A DNA stretch of 64,000 bases, from the NCBI RefSeq assembly GCF_000315425.1, contig NZ_JH992922.1, positions 398,873-462,872 on the forward strand, read 5' to 3'. The notes under the pieces are model-generated. The model saw nothing but the letters and a program-made list of their open reading frames with translations, made no database searches and had not been told where the DNA came from. The first letter of the stretch is position 1; each line of letters starts with the position of its first letter. Below are positions 25,921 to 35,315 of this stretch, in pieces. Position numbers and translations under genes: made by a program. The DNA comes from Massilia timonae CCUG 45783 (lineage in GTDB: Bacteria; Pseudomonadota; Gammaproteobacteria; Burkholderiales; Burkholderiaceae_D).

Positions 25921-27396
25921 TTACAAGGACTTGCGGAGGCTTACAGGGGGTATCTTGAGGGCTTCACGGTATTTTGCAACCGTCCGGCGCGCGATGACCA
26001 TGCCTTGTTCCCCGAGCATCTCCGCGATCTTGCTGTCGGACAATGGGTTCCTAGGGTCTTCTGCTCCTGTCAATTGTGCGATGAGCGCACGGATTGCCGT
26101 CGAGGATGCTTCGCCTCCCGCCTCGGTGGCAACGTGGCTGCCGAAGAAATACTTCAACTCAAACATGCCGTGCGGGGTCAGCATGTATTTCTGCGTTGTG
26201 ACACGAGAAATTGTGCTCTCGTGTAGGCCTAGTGTATCAGCTATCTCACGTAAAACAAGGGGCCGCATGGCAACCGCGCCATGGGAGAAAAAGTTGCGCT
26301 GGCGCTCGACGATCGCCTCCGCCACGCGCAGGATGGTGTCGAATCGCTGGCGCATATTCTTGATGAGCCACTTCGCTTCCTGCAGCTGCGCGCCCATCTG
26401 CGCTTCGCTCTTGCCCTGCTTGAGCAGGCTGGCGTACAGGCTGTTCACGCGCAGGCGCGGCATCACGTCCGGGTTCAGGGTGACCGCCCAGCCGCTCTTG
26501 GAACGGCGCACGATCACGTCCGGCACCACGTAGTCCGACACGTTCGAGGCGAACGCCGCGCCCGGATGCGGATTGCATTGGCGCACCACGGCCTGCACCT
26601 CGCGCAAGTCTTCGTCGTCGCAGTCGAGCGCTTTTTTCAGCTTGCTGTATTCGCGCTGGGCGAACCAGCTCAGGTAACCCTCGACGATGGTCAGCGCCAT
26701 GCGCCGCGTCACCAGCGGCACGCCCGGCATGCGCCGGATCTGCAGCGCCAGGCACTCGGCCGCGCTGCGCGCGCCGACGCCCACCGGGTCCATGCTCTGC
26801 ACCAGCGCCAGCGCACACCGTAATTCGTCGATCTCGATCTCGAGTTCTTCGGGCAGCCTGGCGTGGATCTCGTCGAGCGGCTCTTCCAGGTAGCCGTTGT
26901 CGTCCAGCGCATCGATCACCAGCTCGGCCAGCGCACGGTCGCGCGCCGACAGGATGGCTTCGCGCACCTGTTCCATCAGGTGTTCGCGCAGCGTGATGGC
27001 GCAGGCCTCCAGTTGCGGGCGGCCGTCCTCGTCCTCGCCGCCGCCGGACGATGGCGCGCCGCCGTCGCTCCAGTCGGCATCGACGCGTTCGTTGTCGGCG
27101 CCGCCCTCGAAACCCTCGCCCTCCTGCGCCGGCGCACCCTCGCCCTCGGCCTGCTGGCCGGGCGCCGGCGGCGCTTCGCCATTGGCGGGCGCATTGTTGA
27201 TGGCGCCATCGGCCAGCAGGCGCACCGATCGGTCGAGCGGATCGTCGAGCCGCTCGAGCAAGGGGTTATCGCCCAGTATCTGCTCGATCTCCTGGTGCAG
27301 CTCGAGCGTCGACAGTTGCAGCAACCGGATCGACTGCTGCAGTTGCGGCGTAAGCGCGAGGTGCTGCGAAGTGCGAAGTTGCAGGGACTGTTTCAT
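25921..27396 (-). CDS. rpoN: RNA polymerase sigma-54 factor
   Basis: A 491-residue sigma-54. Region I at 1-50 is the Gln/Leu-rich activator-interacting part ([20 protein letters not shown]). An acidic Gly/Glu/Asp-rich region II spans about 75-130. The core-binding and DNA-binding domains follow, with the RpoN box [10 protein letters not shown] at about 469-478. It directs transcription from -24/-12 promoters with enhancer-binding activators. It lies 11 bases after lptB and shares its operon. Confidence 0.97.
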   Translation of the reverse strand: MKQSLQLRTSQHLALTPQLQQSIRLLQLSTLELHQEIEQILGDNPLLERLDDPLDRSVRLLADGAINNAPANGEAPPAPGQQAEGEGAPAQEGEGFEGGADNERVDADWSDGGAPSSGGGEDEDGRPQLEACAITLREHLMEQVREAILSARDRALAELVIDALDDNGYLEEPLDEIHARLPEELEIEIDELRCALALVQSMDPVGVGARSAAECLALQIRRMPGVPLVTRRMALTIVEGYLSWFAQREYSKLKKALDCDDEDLREVQAVVRQCNPHPGAAFASNVSDYVVPDVIVRRSKSGWAVTLNPDVMPRLRVNSLYASLLKQGKSEAQMGAQLQEAKWLIKNMRQRFDTILRVAEAIVERQRNFFSHGAVAMRPLVLREIADTLGLHESTISRVTTQKYMLTPHGMFELKYFFGSHVATEAGGEASSTAIRALIAQLTGAEDPRNPLSDSKIAEMLGEQGMVIARRTVAKYREALKIPPVSLRKSL

Positions 27397-27407
27397 CTAG
27401 GCGTCGC

Positions 27408-28175
27408 TCACATGCGGAAGTGTTCACCCAGGTACACGCGGCGCACCGACTCGTCGGCGATGATGTCGTCAGGACGGCCGGAGGCAAGCACCGCGCCCTG
27501 GTTGATGATGTAGGCGCGGTCGCAGATGCCGAGCGTCTCGCGCACGTTGTGGTCGGTGATCAAAACACCGATCCGGCGCTCCTTCAGGAAGCGCACGATG
27601 CGCTGGATCTCGATCACGGCGATCGGGTCGACGCCGGCGAACGGTTCGTCGAGCAGCACGAAGCGCGGATTGGTCGCCAGCGCGCGCGCGATTTCCACGC
27701 GGCGGCGCTCGCCGCCCGACAGCGACAGCGCCGGATTCTCGCGCAGCTTCTCGATCTGCAGGTCGGCCAGCAGGGTGTCGAGGCGCTCGTTGATCTGGTC
27801 TTTCGACAGCGGCTTGCCGTTGTCCTTCTGCAGCTCGAGCACGGCGCGGATGTTCTCTTCCACCGTCAGCTTGCGGAACACCGAAGCCTCTTGCGGCAGG
27901 TAAGACAGGCCCAGTACGGCGCGGCGGTGGATCGGCAGGCTGGTGATGTCGGTGCCGTTGATGTCGATCGAGCCGGCGTCCGACGGCACCAGGCCGACGA
28001 TCATGTAGAACGACGTCGTCTTGCCGGCGCCGTTCGGGCCCAGCAAGCCGACCACTTCGCCGCATTCGACCTGCAGCGACACGTCGCGCACCACCAGGCG
28101 CTTGCCATAGCTCTTCTGCAGGCCCTTGACGACCAGTGTGCTGCGATCGCCCAGCTCCATCGGAATCGCCGTCAT
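27408..28175 (-). CDS. lptB: LPS export ABC transporter ATP-binding protein LptB
   Basis: A 255-residue ABC ATPase. Walker A GPNGAGKT at 46-53, signature LSGGERRR, Walker B FVLLDEPFAGVDP and the H-loop (LITDHNV) are intact. LptB powers LPS extraction with LptFG and passes it to LptC/LptA. ATG 28175 overlaps the lptA stop by 4 bases; the frame continues upstream but only inside lptA. An internal start 5 codons on (MELGDRS) is possible. Confidence 0.96.
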   Translation of the reverse strand: MTAIPMELGDRSTLVVKGLQKSYGKRLVVRDVSLQVECGEVVGLLGPNGAGKTTSFYMIVGLVPSDAGSIDINGTDITSLPIHRRAVLGLSYLPQEASVFRKLTVEENIRAVLELQKDNGKPLSKDQINERLDTLLADLQIEKLRENPALSLSGGERRRVEIARALATNPRFVLLDEPFAGVDPIAVIEIQRIVRFLKERRIGVLITDHNVRETLGICDRAYIINQGAVLASGRPDDIIADESVRRVYLGEHFRM

Positions 28176-28720
28176 TGGGCGCCTCCGGCGGGTGCGCGCT
28201 TGGGCGCCAGGATCAGGGTGCCGCGGCCGCCGCCGGCGACGCTCTTGCCGCTTTCGTCGTTGCGCACCGTGGCCACTTCCTTGCGGTTGTCGTAGGAAAT
28301 GAAGGGGCCGGTGATCTGGTTGGTCATGCGCGCGCCTTCGAGTTCGCGCACGACGGCGTTGGAATACAGGCGCACCAGTTCCGACCGCTCGTCGTACTCG
28401 ATGCGCTCGGCCTGGCCGTCGACCCACAGGTCGGGACCGCCGTCACGCTTCTGGCGGAAAGTGGCGACCTTGCCGCCGGCAGCGGTGAGGGTCACGCTCA
28501 TATAGCCTTCCGGGCTTTCCTTGACCAGGGCGCGGTCGGACTTGAGCACCAGGGTGCCGCGGGTCAGCACCACGTTGCCGGTCAGGATGCGGGTGCCGGT
28601 CACCTCGTCGATGTCGAGCGAATCGAAGTTGATGACCGCTTCCTTGAGCGAATCGGCGCGTTCGGCGGCCGCGGTCAGCGACAGCAGGGAAAGGAAGGCG
28701 GCGACAAGTAGTTTTTTCAT
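28172..28720 (-). CDS. lptA: LPS transport periplasmic protein LptA
   Basis: A 182-residue protein with a signal peptide (MKKLLVAAFLSLLSLTAAAE). The OstA/LptA beta-jellyroll follows (VINFDSLDIDEVTGTRILTGNVVLTRG; later LYSNAVVRELEG). It bridges LptC and LptD in the periplasm. ATG 28720 was taken; an upstream ATG at 28750 would put 10 residues before the signal peptide. It is flanked by lptC (47 bases upstream) and lptB (overlap). Confidence 0.93.
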   Translation of the reverse strand: MKKLLVAAFLSLLSLTAAAERADSLKEAVINFDSLDIDEVTGTRILTGNVVLTRGTLVLKSDRALVKESPEGYMSVTLTAAGGKVATFRQKRDGGPDLWVDGQAERIEYDERSELVRLYSNAVVRELEGARMTNQITGPFISYDNRKEVATVRNDESGKSVAGGGRGTLILAPKRAPAGGAQ

Positions 28721-28767
28721 GGTTGGTGGATACGGGTCTCTGGTTGGCACGCGGCGTTTCTGGAGGA

Positions 28768-29373
28768 TCAGCGCTGGCGTGGCGGATAGACGATCTGGCC
28801 GCGGCTGGACAGGTGCAGCTGCATGGTCGCATTGTTGGCGACCATGCCGGTGCCCTTGACGCTGGACGCGCCGAGCTGCATGTCGATCGGCAGATCGGTC
28901 TTCAGTATTTCTTCGTCCGGCAGCACGGTGAGCGCCTGGGTGCGCACGTGCAGCGATTCACTCTGCGCGGTCTTGGGGCGCTGCAGGTCGACGTCGCCGA
29001 TCAGCTCGACCCGGTGCTCCTGGTGATGGATCTGCGCGTTCTTCGCGACCACCGTCATCGGCGGGCGGCCCGGCTCGACGCCGCGCAGCACCGGCGCCTC
29101 GACGTGCGACACGTCGCCGCGCGGAATATGCTCCAGGCGCTTGCCCGACACCAGGTAGCTCGGCTGGCCGTTCTCGGTCATGCGCACGAAGGAGAAGTTC
29201 TCGACGATGTAGTCCGGTTCGTCCGGCGGTCCGCCCAGCTGGGCGTCGATGTCGGACCCCTGCATCAGTTGCAGCAGCCAGAAGCTGCCGAAGGCGAAGA
29301 AGGTGCCGATGACGATCATCGCCAGGAGATTCCAGCGGTGGGCGGTGCGCTTGTTGACGACGACGGTAGCCAT
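28768..29373 (-). CDS. lptC: LPS export protein LptC
   Basis: A 201-residue bitopic membrane protein: one TM helix at about 14-37, then a periplasmic beta-jellyroll (DYIVENFSFVRMTENGQPSY; ELIGDVDLQRP). It links the LptBFG transporter to LptA. It begins 10 bases after kdsC, as usual in the kdsD-kdsC-lptC-lptA-lptB order. Confidence 0.93.
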   Translation of the reverse strand: MATVVVNKRTAHRWNLLAMIVIGTFFAFGSFWLLQLMQGSDIDAQLGGPPDEPDYIVENFSFVRMTENGQPSYLVSGKRLEHIPRGDVSHVEAPVLRGVEPGRPPMTVVAKNAQIHHQEHRVELIGDVDLQRPKTAQSESLHVRTQALTVLPDEEILKTDLPIDMQLGASSVKGTGMVANNATMQLHLSSRGQIVYPPRQR

Positions 29374-29383
29374 TTTTAAAGCC

Positions 29384-29938
29384 TCAGGCGAAGTACGGCG
29401 CGAGCGCCTGGTCGTAGGTGCCCTGGGCGCGCATCACGAGGTCGCACACCTCGCGCACCGCGCCGCGCCCGCCGGCGTTTTTCGTTACGTAGTGCGCGCG
29501 GTGCTGCACCTCCGGGTGGCCGGACGGCACCGCGACGGCGAAGCCGACGCGCGCGAACAGCGGCAAGTCGATCACGTCGTCGCCGATGTAGCCGCACTGC
29601 TCCGCCGTGAAGCCGGTGGCTTCCAACAGCTTGGCGAAGCCGATACGCTTGTCGTGGATGCCCTGGTGGACGTGCGAGATGCCGAGATCGGCCGCGCGCT
29701 TGACGACGATCGGCGACAGGCGCGCGCTGATGATCGCGGTCTGGACGCCGGTCTTGTTCAGCAGCTGGATGCCCAGGCCGTCGAGCACATTGAAGGTCTT
29801 GGTGACTTCGCCTTCCGGGCCGTAGGTCAGGCTGCCGTCGGTCAGCACGCCGTCGACGTCGAAGATCATGACCTTGACGCGCGCCGCGCGCTCCATATGG
29901 GCCAATGGGGTAATGGCCGGGATAAACGTGTCGCTCAT
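29384..29938 (-). CDS. kdsC: 3-deoxy-D-manno-octulosonate 8-phosphate phosphatase
   Basis: A 184-residue HAD phosphatase. The nucleophile motif is IFDVDGVLTDG (Asp27 and Asp29); the Lys motif and GDDVIDLPLF acidic motif are intact. It makes Kdo from Kdo-8-phosphate for the LPS core. Its start overlaps the kdsD stop by one base (TGATG arrangement). Confidence 0.95.
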   Translation of the reverse strand: MSDTFIPAITPLAHMERAARVKVMIFDVDGVLTDGSLTYGPEGEVTKTFNVLDGLGIQLLNKTGVQTAIISARLSPIVVKRAADLGISHVHQGIHDKRIGFAKLLEATGFTAEQCGYIGDDVIDLPLFARVGFAVAVPSGHPEVQHRAHYVTKNAGGRGAVREVCDLVMRAQGTYDQALAPYFA

Positions 29939-30960
29939 CAGATCACCTTGGCGCGGGTCAGGTCGTGGATGTGCAGCGCGCCGACCAGGCGGTCGTCCTC
30001 GTCGACCACCAGCATCTGGTTGATGCGGAATTCTTCCATCACGGCGACGGCGTCGACCGCCAGTTGCTCGGGCCGCACGCGGCGCGGGTTGGCGTGCATC
30101 ACGTCGCGGATCTGGACGTTCGAGAAGTCGTGCATGCGTTCGATCACGCGGCGCAAGTCGCCGTCGGTGAACACGCCGACCGGACGGCCTTCGGCGTCGA
30201 CGATGGCGGTCATGCCGAGGCCCTTGCGGGTCACTTCGAGCAGCGCTTCGACCAGCGAGGTTTCGGGGCCCACGCTCGGCACCGCGTCGCCGCTGCGCAT
30301 CACGTCGCGCACATGGGTCAGCAGGCGGCGGCCCAGCGCGCCGCCCGGATGCGACAGCGCGAAGTCTTGTTCACGAAAACCCCGCGCATCCAGCAGCGCC
30401 ACGGCCAGCGCATCGCCCATGGCGAGGGTGACGGTGGTGCTGGTGGTCGGCGCCAGGTTGAGCGGGCAGGCTTCCTTGTCCACCGCGATGTTCAGGTGCA
30501 CGTCGGCCAGCTTGGCCAGGCGCGAGGCTGGTTTACCGGTCATGGCGATCACGCGCGCGCCCAGGCGCTTCACGGCCGGCAGGATGTCGAGGATCTCGGA
30601 CGATTCGCCCGAGTTGGAAATCGCGATCACCACGTCGTTCCTGGTGACCATGCCCAGGTCGCCGTGCGCGGCCTCGCCCGGGTGCATGAAGAAGGCCGGG
30701 GTGCCGGTGGACGCCAGGGTGGCGGCGATCTTGCGGCCGATGTGGCCCGACTTGCCCATCCCGGACACGACCACGCGGCCGTCGCAGCCCAGGATCAGCT
30801 GCGCGGCGTTCACGAAGCTGTCGTCGTCGCCCAGGCGCGCCTGCAGGGCGCGGATGGCGTCGGCTTCGATCGACAGCGTTTCGCGACCCAGTTCCAACAC
30901 GCGCCGGGCCAGGGTCTCGTCAAAACTTTTCGGCATTATTTTTTCATCGGTTACACTCAT
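29938..30960 (-). CDS. kdsD: Arabinose-5-phosphate isomerase (KpsF/GutQ family)
   Basis: A 340-residue protein from ATG 30960; an alternative ATG at 30936 (MPKSFDETL) gives 332 residues, closer to the family norm. A SIS sugar-isomerase domain (about 50-190, GRVVVSGMGKSGHIGRKIAAT, AISNSGESSEIL) is followed by two CBS domains (about 215-335). It converts ribulose-5-phosphate to arabinose-5-phosphate, the first step of Kdo synthesis. It heads the minus-strand kds-lpt-rpoN-hpf run and is divergent from the antiporter gene. Confidence 0.95.
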   Translation of the reverse strand: MSVTDEKIMPKSFDETLARRVLELGRETLSIEADAIRALQARLGDDDSFVNAAQLILGCDGRVVVSGMGKSGHIGRKIAATLASTGTPAFFMHPGEAAHGDLGMVTRNDVVIAISNSGESSEILDILPAVKRLGARVIAMTGKPASRLAKLADVHLNIAVDKEACPLNLAPTTSTTVTLAMGDALAVALLDARGFREQDFALSHPGGALGRRLLTHVRDVMRSGDAVPSVGPETSLVEALLEVTRKGLGMTAIVDAEGRPVGVFTDGDLRRVIERMHDFSNVQIRDVMHANPRRVRPEQLAVDAVAVMEEFRINQMLVVDEDDRLVGALHIHDLTRAKVI

Positions 30961-31092
30961 TTTGGAAGTATAAACGAATTGGGAAAGCAAAAAACTTGCC
31001 AGTCGTAACAAACGATAACAAGCGCATGCCGCACCACACCTGGCTAGTGCCATAAGATCAACACTTTTGCTGTTTATCCCAGCATCGCATCA

Positions 31093-33072
31093 ATGCATTC
31101 CGGTCTTGAACTCACCCTCCTCCTGCTGGGCTGCGCCGTCCTGGGCGTGGTGCTTTTTCGTAGCCTGCAACTGCCGCCGATGCTCGGCTACCTCGCCGTC
31201 GGCGTCCTGATCGGCCCCCACGCCCTGGCCCTGGCCGAGGACAGTCCCACCACCCATGCGCTGGGCGAGTTCGGGGTCGTGTTCCTGATGTTCTCGATCG
31301 GCCTGGAGTTCTCGCTTGGCCAACTGCGCTCGATGCGGCGCATCGTGTTCGGGCTGGGCCTGGCCCAGGTGGTGTCGACGATCGTGGCCGTCATGGGGAT
31401 CGCCCTGCTGGCGGCCTGGCTCCTGCCCGGCATTGCGCTCGGCTGGCAGGCCGCCTTCTCGCTGGGCGGCGCGCTGGCGATGTCTTCGACCGCCATCGTC
31501 GTCAAGCTGCTCACCGAACGGCTGGAACTCGAGAGCGAGCATGGGCGGCGCAGCGTCGGCATCCTGCTGTTCCAGGACCTGGCGGTGGTGCCGCTGTTGA
31601 TCATGATTCCGGCGCTGGCGCGCGATCCGGAAGACCTGGCGATCACGCTCGGGGTGGAAGCGGTCAAGGCGGCGCTGGTGCTGGCCCTGCTGCTGTTCTT
31701 CGGCCAGAAGCTGATGGGGCGCTGGTTCACGGTCGTCGCCAAGCGCCGCTCGCAAGAGCTGTTCATGCTCAACCTCCTGCTGGTGACCCTGGGCGCGGCC
31801 TGGATCACCGAGCAGGCCGGCCTGTCGCTGGCCTTGGGCGCTTTTGTCGCCGGCATGCTGATCTCGGAGACGCCCTATAAGCATCAGGTGGAAGAAGACA
31901 TCAAGCCGTTCCGCGACGTGCTGCTCGGGCTGTTCTTCATCACGATCGGCATGCTGCTCGACCTGCGGATGGTGATCGAACACTGGTGGCTGGTGCTGCT
32001 CCTGCTGGCGCTGGTGGTGCTGCTCAAGTTCGGCCTGATCGCCCTGCTCGCGCGCGCCTTCGGGGCCGCGCCTGGCACGGCGATGCGCACCGGCCTGGCG
32101 CTGGCCCAGGCGGGGGAGTTCAGCTTCGTGCTGCTCAATCACGCCTCCGGCTCGAAGCTGGTCGACCCGTTCGTGATGCAGCTGGTGCTGGCCTCGATGG
32201 TGCTGTCAATGCTGCTCGCGCCCTTCGTCATCGCGAGCATGGACCGGATCGTGATGAAGCTCGCGGCCAACGAATGGATGACGCAGTCGCTGCAGCTGAC
32301 CCAGCTCGCCACGCGCACCATGAAGACCCAGAACCACGTGATCATTGCCGGCTTCGGGCGCAATGGCCAGAGCCTGGCAGCCCTGCTCAAGGAAGAGGCG
32401 CTGCCCTGGCATGCGCTCGACCTGGACCCGGAGCGGGTGCAGGACGCGCAGGCCGCCGGCGCCACCGTCTCGTACGGCGACGCGACGCGGCGCGAGAGCC
32501 TGATGGCGGCCGGCATCGGCCGCGCCAGCGCCCTGGTGATCACCTTCGCCGACACCCGCTTCGCCATGAAGGTGCTGCACCTGGTGCACGAACTGGCGCC
32601 GGCGCTGCCGGTGATCGTGCGCAGCTACGACGACCGCGACACCGAGATGCTCAAGGCAGCCGGCGCCACCGAGGTGGTGCCGGAAGCGCTGGAGAGCAGC
32701 CTGATGCTGGCCTCGCACGCGCTGGTGACGCTGGGCGTGCCGCTGCGGCGCGTGGTGCACCGGGTGCAGGCGGCGCGCGACGACCGCTACGCAAGCCTGC
32801 GCGGCTACTTCCACGGCGCGAGCGACAGCGGCGCCGATCTCGAGCCGGGGCACGTGCGGCTGCATTCGGTGCGGCTGCATGCGCAGGCGGGCGCCGTGGG
32901 CAGGAGCTTGCTGGAGCTGCGGCTGGAGGACGTGGCGGCCGAGGTGACGGCGCTGCGGCGCGGCGGCGCGGATGTCGAGCCTCGCCCCGAGCTGGTGCTG
33001 GCCGCGGGCGACGTGGTGGTGTTGCGCGGGGATGGGGAGGCGATCAGCCGGGCCGAGGACCGGTTGCTATGA
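31093..33072 (+). CDS. CPA2-family cation/proton antiporter with TrkA-N domain (KefB/KefC-like)
   Basis: A 659-residue membrane protein. Residues 1 to about 390 hold some 12 membrane segments of the Na/H exchanger fold (GVVFLMFSIGLEFSLGQLRSM, LAMSSTAIVVKLLTE). A TrkA-N Rossmann domain lies at about 414-530 (HVIIAGFGRNGQSLAALL) and a TrkA-C domain at about 580-659. The layout is that of glutathione-gated potassium efflux systems, but I see no evidence for the gating ligand. It is divergent from kdsD and ends 5 bases before the convergent cyclase gene. Confidence 0.9.
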   Translation: MHSGLELTLLLLGCAVLGVVLFRSLQLPPMLGYLAVGVLIGPHALALAEDSPTTHALGEFGVVFLMFSIGLEFSLGQLRSMRRIVFGLGLAQVVSTIVAVMGIALLAAWLLPGIALGWQAAFSLGGALAMSSTAIVVKLLTERLELESEHGRRSVGILLFQDLAVVPLLIMIPALARDPEDLAITLGVEAVKAALVLALLLFFGQKLMGRWFTVVAKRRSQELFMLNLLLVTLGAAWITEQAGLSLALGAFVAGMLISETPYKHQVEEDIKPFRDVLLGLFFITIGMLLDLRMVIEHWWLVLLLLALVVLLKFGLIALLARAFGAAPGTAMRTGLALAQAGEFSFVLLNHASGSKLVDPFVMQLVLASMVLSMLLAPFVIASMDRIVMKLAANEWMTQSLQLTQLATRTMKTQNHVIIAGFGRNGQSLAALLKEEALPWHALDLDPERVQDAQAAGATVSYGDATRRESLMAAGIGRASALVITFADTRFAMKVLHLVHELAPALPVIVRSYDDRDTEMLKAAGATEVVPEALESSLMLASHALVTLGVPLRRVVHRVQAARDDRYASLRGYFHGASDSGADLEPGHVRLHSVRLHAQAGAVGRSLLELRLEDVAAEVTALRRGGADVEPRPELVLAAGDVVVLRGDGEAISRAEDRLL

Positions 33073-33077
33073 CGCTC

Positions 33078-34220
33078 CTACGCGAAGGTGACGACCTTGT
33101 TGCGGCCGCCGGCCTTGGCCTGGTACAGCGCCGCATCGGCCGACGCCACCAGCTCTTGCGCGACGCCTTCGATGGCGTTGTCGCGCGCAATATCGGTCAA
33201 CTGCGCGGACAACTGCGCTGACAACGCGGCGACGCCGATCGACACCGTCACGTCGACCCGCTCGCCCGAATTCAGGCTTACCGGGTCGGCGGCCACGCTG
33301 GCGCGGATGCGCTGCGCGACCATGCTCGCGCTTTCCAGGTCGGCGTCGATCAACAGCACCACGAATTCCTCGCCGCCGAAGCGCCCGAGCGCGTCCGACA
33401 TGCGCAGCTCGGCCTTGATGCGGCCGCACACCTCGCGCAACACATCGTCCCCGCCCTGGTGGCCGACCGTGTCGTTGACGCGCTTGAAGTGGTCGATGTC
33501 GATGTACATGCAGGACAGGCGATAGCCCTGGCGCCGGGCGCGCGCGATCTCTTCGAGCAGGCGGCGGTCCATGTAGCGGCGGTTGTAGACGCCGGTGAGC
33601 GAATCGGTGAGGCCGATGTATTTCAGCATCTCGTTGCTGATCACGTTTTCGAGGCAGATCGCGATGATCGACCCCATGTGCTCGACGAAATCGGTGCCCA
33701 GGTTCGGCGTGAAGCGGGTCGGGTCGGTGCTGCCCAGGTTGAGGCTGCCGATCAGGCGCGTATTGCGCAGCAGCGGCACCAGGGCCACGCTCTGCAGCCC
33801 GGCGGGCGGATGCGGGAACATGGCGCAGTGCTGGCCCGGCGCATAGGCGCCGAGGATCGGACGCGGACGGCGCTCGGGCGACATGTCGAAGCCGAGTTCG
33901 ACCGCATGCTCGCAGAACATCAGGTTGGGAAACCCCTCGAAATCGACGCCCAGGCGGTGCATGACGGTATAGATGTCGGCATCCGGGTCGACCAGCGACA
34001 GGGTGACGGTGTCCAGTTCGGAGATCACCGGCAGCGTGCGGAAGATCGTGCCGACCAGCTCCGGAAAGCTGCCGGCGCCAACGATCTGCAGGTCGAAGGC
34101 CTGGTGGCGGCACATGATTTCGTGGTTGCGTTCGGCCTGCTCGAGCAGGTACGCCATGCGCGCGCGCAGGGTCTCGTTTTCCGCCATCAGTTCTCGCGTC
34201 GACGCGCTCGGCTCATGCAT
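33078..34220 (-). CDS. Diguanylate cyclase with N-terminal DUF484/GAF-like sensor
   Basis: A 380-residue cytoplasmic protein. The N-terminal 190 residues contain a short coiled coil (about 8-35) and a GAF-like DUF484 domain (VALVPLLRNTRLIGSLNLGS). The GGDEF domain is at about 205-375, with the active motif GGEEF at 282-286 and an intact inhibitory I-site RMSD at 273-276. It should make cyclic-di-GMP and be product-inhibited. No membrane segment. The stop lies 5 bases from the convergent antiporter gene. Confidence 0.93.
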   Translation of the reverse strand: MHEPSASTRELMAENETLRARMAYLLEQAERNHEIMCRHQAFDLQIVGAGSFPELVGTIFRTLPVISELDTVTLSLVDPDADIYTVMHRLGVDFEGFPNLMFCEHAVELGFDMSPERRPRPILGAYAPGQHCAMFPHPPAGLQSVALVPLLRNTRLIGSLNLGSTDPTRFTPNLGTDFVEHMGSIIAICLENVISNEMLKYIGLTDSLTGVYNRRYMDRRLLEEIARARRQGYRLSCMYIDIDHFKRVNDTVGHQGGDDVLREVCGRIKAELRMSDALGRFGGEEFVVLLIDADLESASMVAQRIRASVAADPVSLNSGERVDVTVSIGVAALSAQLSAQLTDIARDNAIEGVAQELVASADAALYQAKAGGRNKVVTFA

Positions 34221-34369
34221 GGAGCATTCCTTTCAGCAATAACCGTAACATTACGCCATCCAATCTTGCTTGGATATGAAAAACCGCTTGTCAATATCGT
34301 GCAAGATGTGGGAATAGGCGATTTTGCGACACTGTTGCGGTGTCGCCGGCGTTCGACCTGCCGTGGTGC

Positions 34370-35215
34370 TTAGAAAGCAAGCTCGGCGTTTAGTTCCTGG
34401 CCCACGCGCAAGGTGCGGCCAATGCCGTCCTGGACGATGACGTTCATGCCCATCGTGACGGCGCCGTCCATGCGGGCGTTGGCGCGGTAGGTTTGCAGGA
34501 TGTCGAGGGGGTCGGGGCCGGGAATGCCGGTGGCCTGGTCGACCGACGGAATCGGGCAGCGGGCGCAGGGCTTGACCGGACGCAGGTTGATCTCGCCATC
34601 GCTGAAAGTCTCCACGAAGTCTTCTTCGAAGGCGTCGATGCCTTCCACGACCATGTTGGGGCGGAAGCGGTTCATCGGCAGCGCGGCGCGGCCGGCTTTC
34701 GCCAGCCTGGCGTTCAGGTCATCGAGCGAGGATTGGCCGATCAGCAGGATCGGGTAGCCGTCCGAGAAGCGGGCGGCGGCGGGCAGGCCGCCGGTCCATG
34801 GGCTGATCTTCGGACGCACGACGTCGGGACGGAAGCGCACCAGCCGGCACGGGGCGCCGACGGCGTCGGCGAACCAGGCGGCGGCATCGTCGCCGCAGTC
34901 GGCGGCCAGGACGTGGTCGTCCCAGATCAGCACTTCGATCTCCGGCGCCTCGAGGTCGTGCGCCAGCGGCAGGCGGATCGGCGACAGGCCGGGCGCCTCG
35001 ACCACCAGCGCATCGCCCTCGACGCGCGGCGCGATGGTCGCCATGCGCGGATATTCGCGCTGGGTCAGGAACAGGCCTTCGCGCGTGACCACCATCCATT
35101 CGCGGTCGTGCACGCCGCTTGCCGACAGGCCGTCGAGGGCAAGCGTCGCCTCTGGCACGGACAGGCCGGCGCAGGACTTGATCGGATAAAGGAGGAGTTC
35201 GGTGACGGTGGCCAT
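34370..35215 (-). CDS. MOSC-domain protein
   Basis: A 281-residue protein beginning MATVTELLLYPIKSCAGL, the typical start of the MOSC N-terminal beta-barrel (about 1-120). The MOSC domain follows (about 125-280) with GQSSLDDLNARL, NRFRPNMVVEG and PVKPCARCPIPSVDQATG, including the conserved Cys. Members bind molybdenum cofactor and transfer or use its sulfur, e.g. YcbX and mARC proteins that reduce N-hydroxylated bases. Start ATG 35215 matches the family; the open frame extends 60 codons upstream without similarity. Confidence 0.9.
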   Translation of the reverse strand: MATVTELLLYPIKSCAGLSVPEATLALDGLSASGVHDREWMVVTREGLFLTQREYPRMATIAPRVEGDALVVEAPGLSPIRLPLAHDLEAPEIEVLIWDDHVLAADCGDDAAAWFADAVGAPCRLVRFRPDVVRPKISPWTGGLPAAARFSDGYPILLIGQSSLDDLNARLAKAGRAALPMNRFRPNMVVEGIDAFEEDFVETFSDGEINLRPVKPCARCPIPSVDQATGIPGPDPLDILQTYRANARMDGAVTMGMNVIVQDGIGRTLRVGQELNAELAF

Positions 35216-35279
35216 GCTGTGATCGGGATGGTAAGAAGCCAACAGTATGGCAGCAATCGGCGCCGCTGGCACGATCCCG

Positions 35280-35307
35280 AAGGGCGGATTCGATGGAATC
35301 CGCCCTT
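35280..35307 (-). terminator. Perfect 12-bp hairpin after the helicase gene
   Basis: Bases 35280-35291 and 35296-35307 are perfect inverted repeats with a 4-base loop. It lies directly after the minus-strand helicase stop (35316). The T-run on that strand is lacking, so it may stabilise the 3' end instead of terminating. Confidence 0.55.
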
Positions 35308-35315
35308 CCCTTGCG

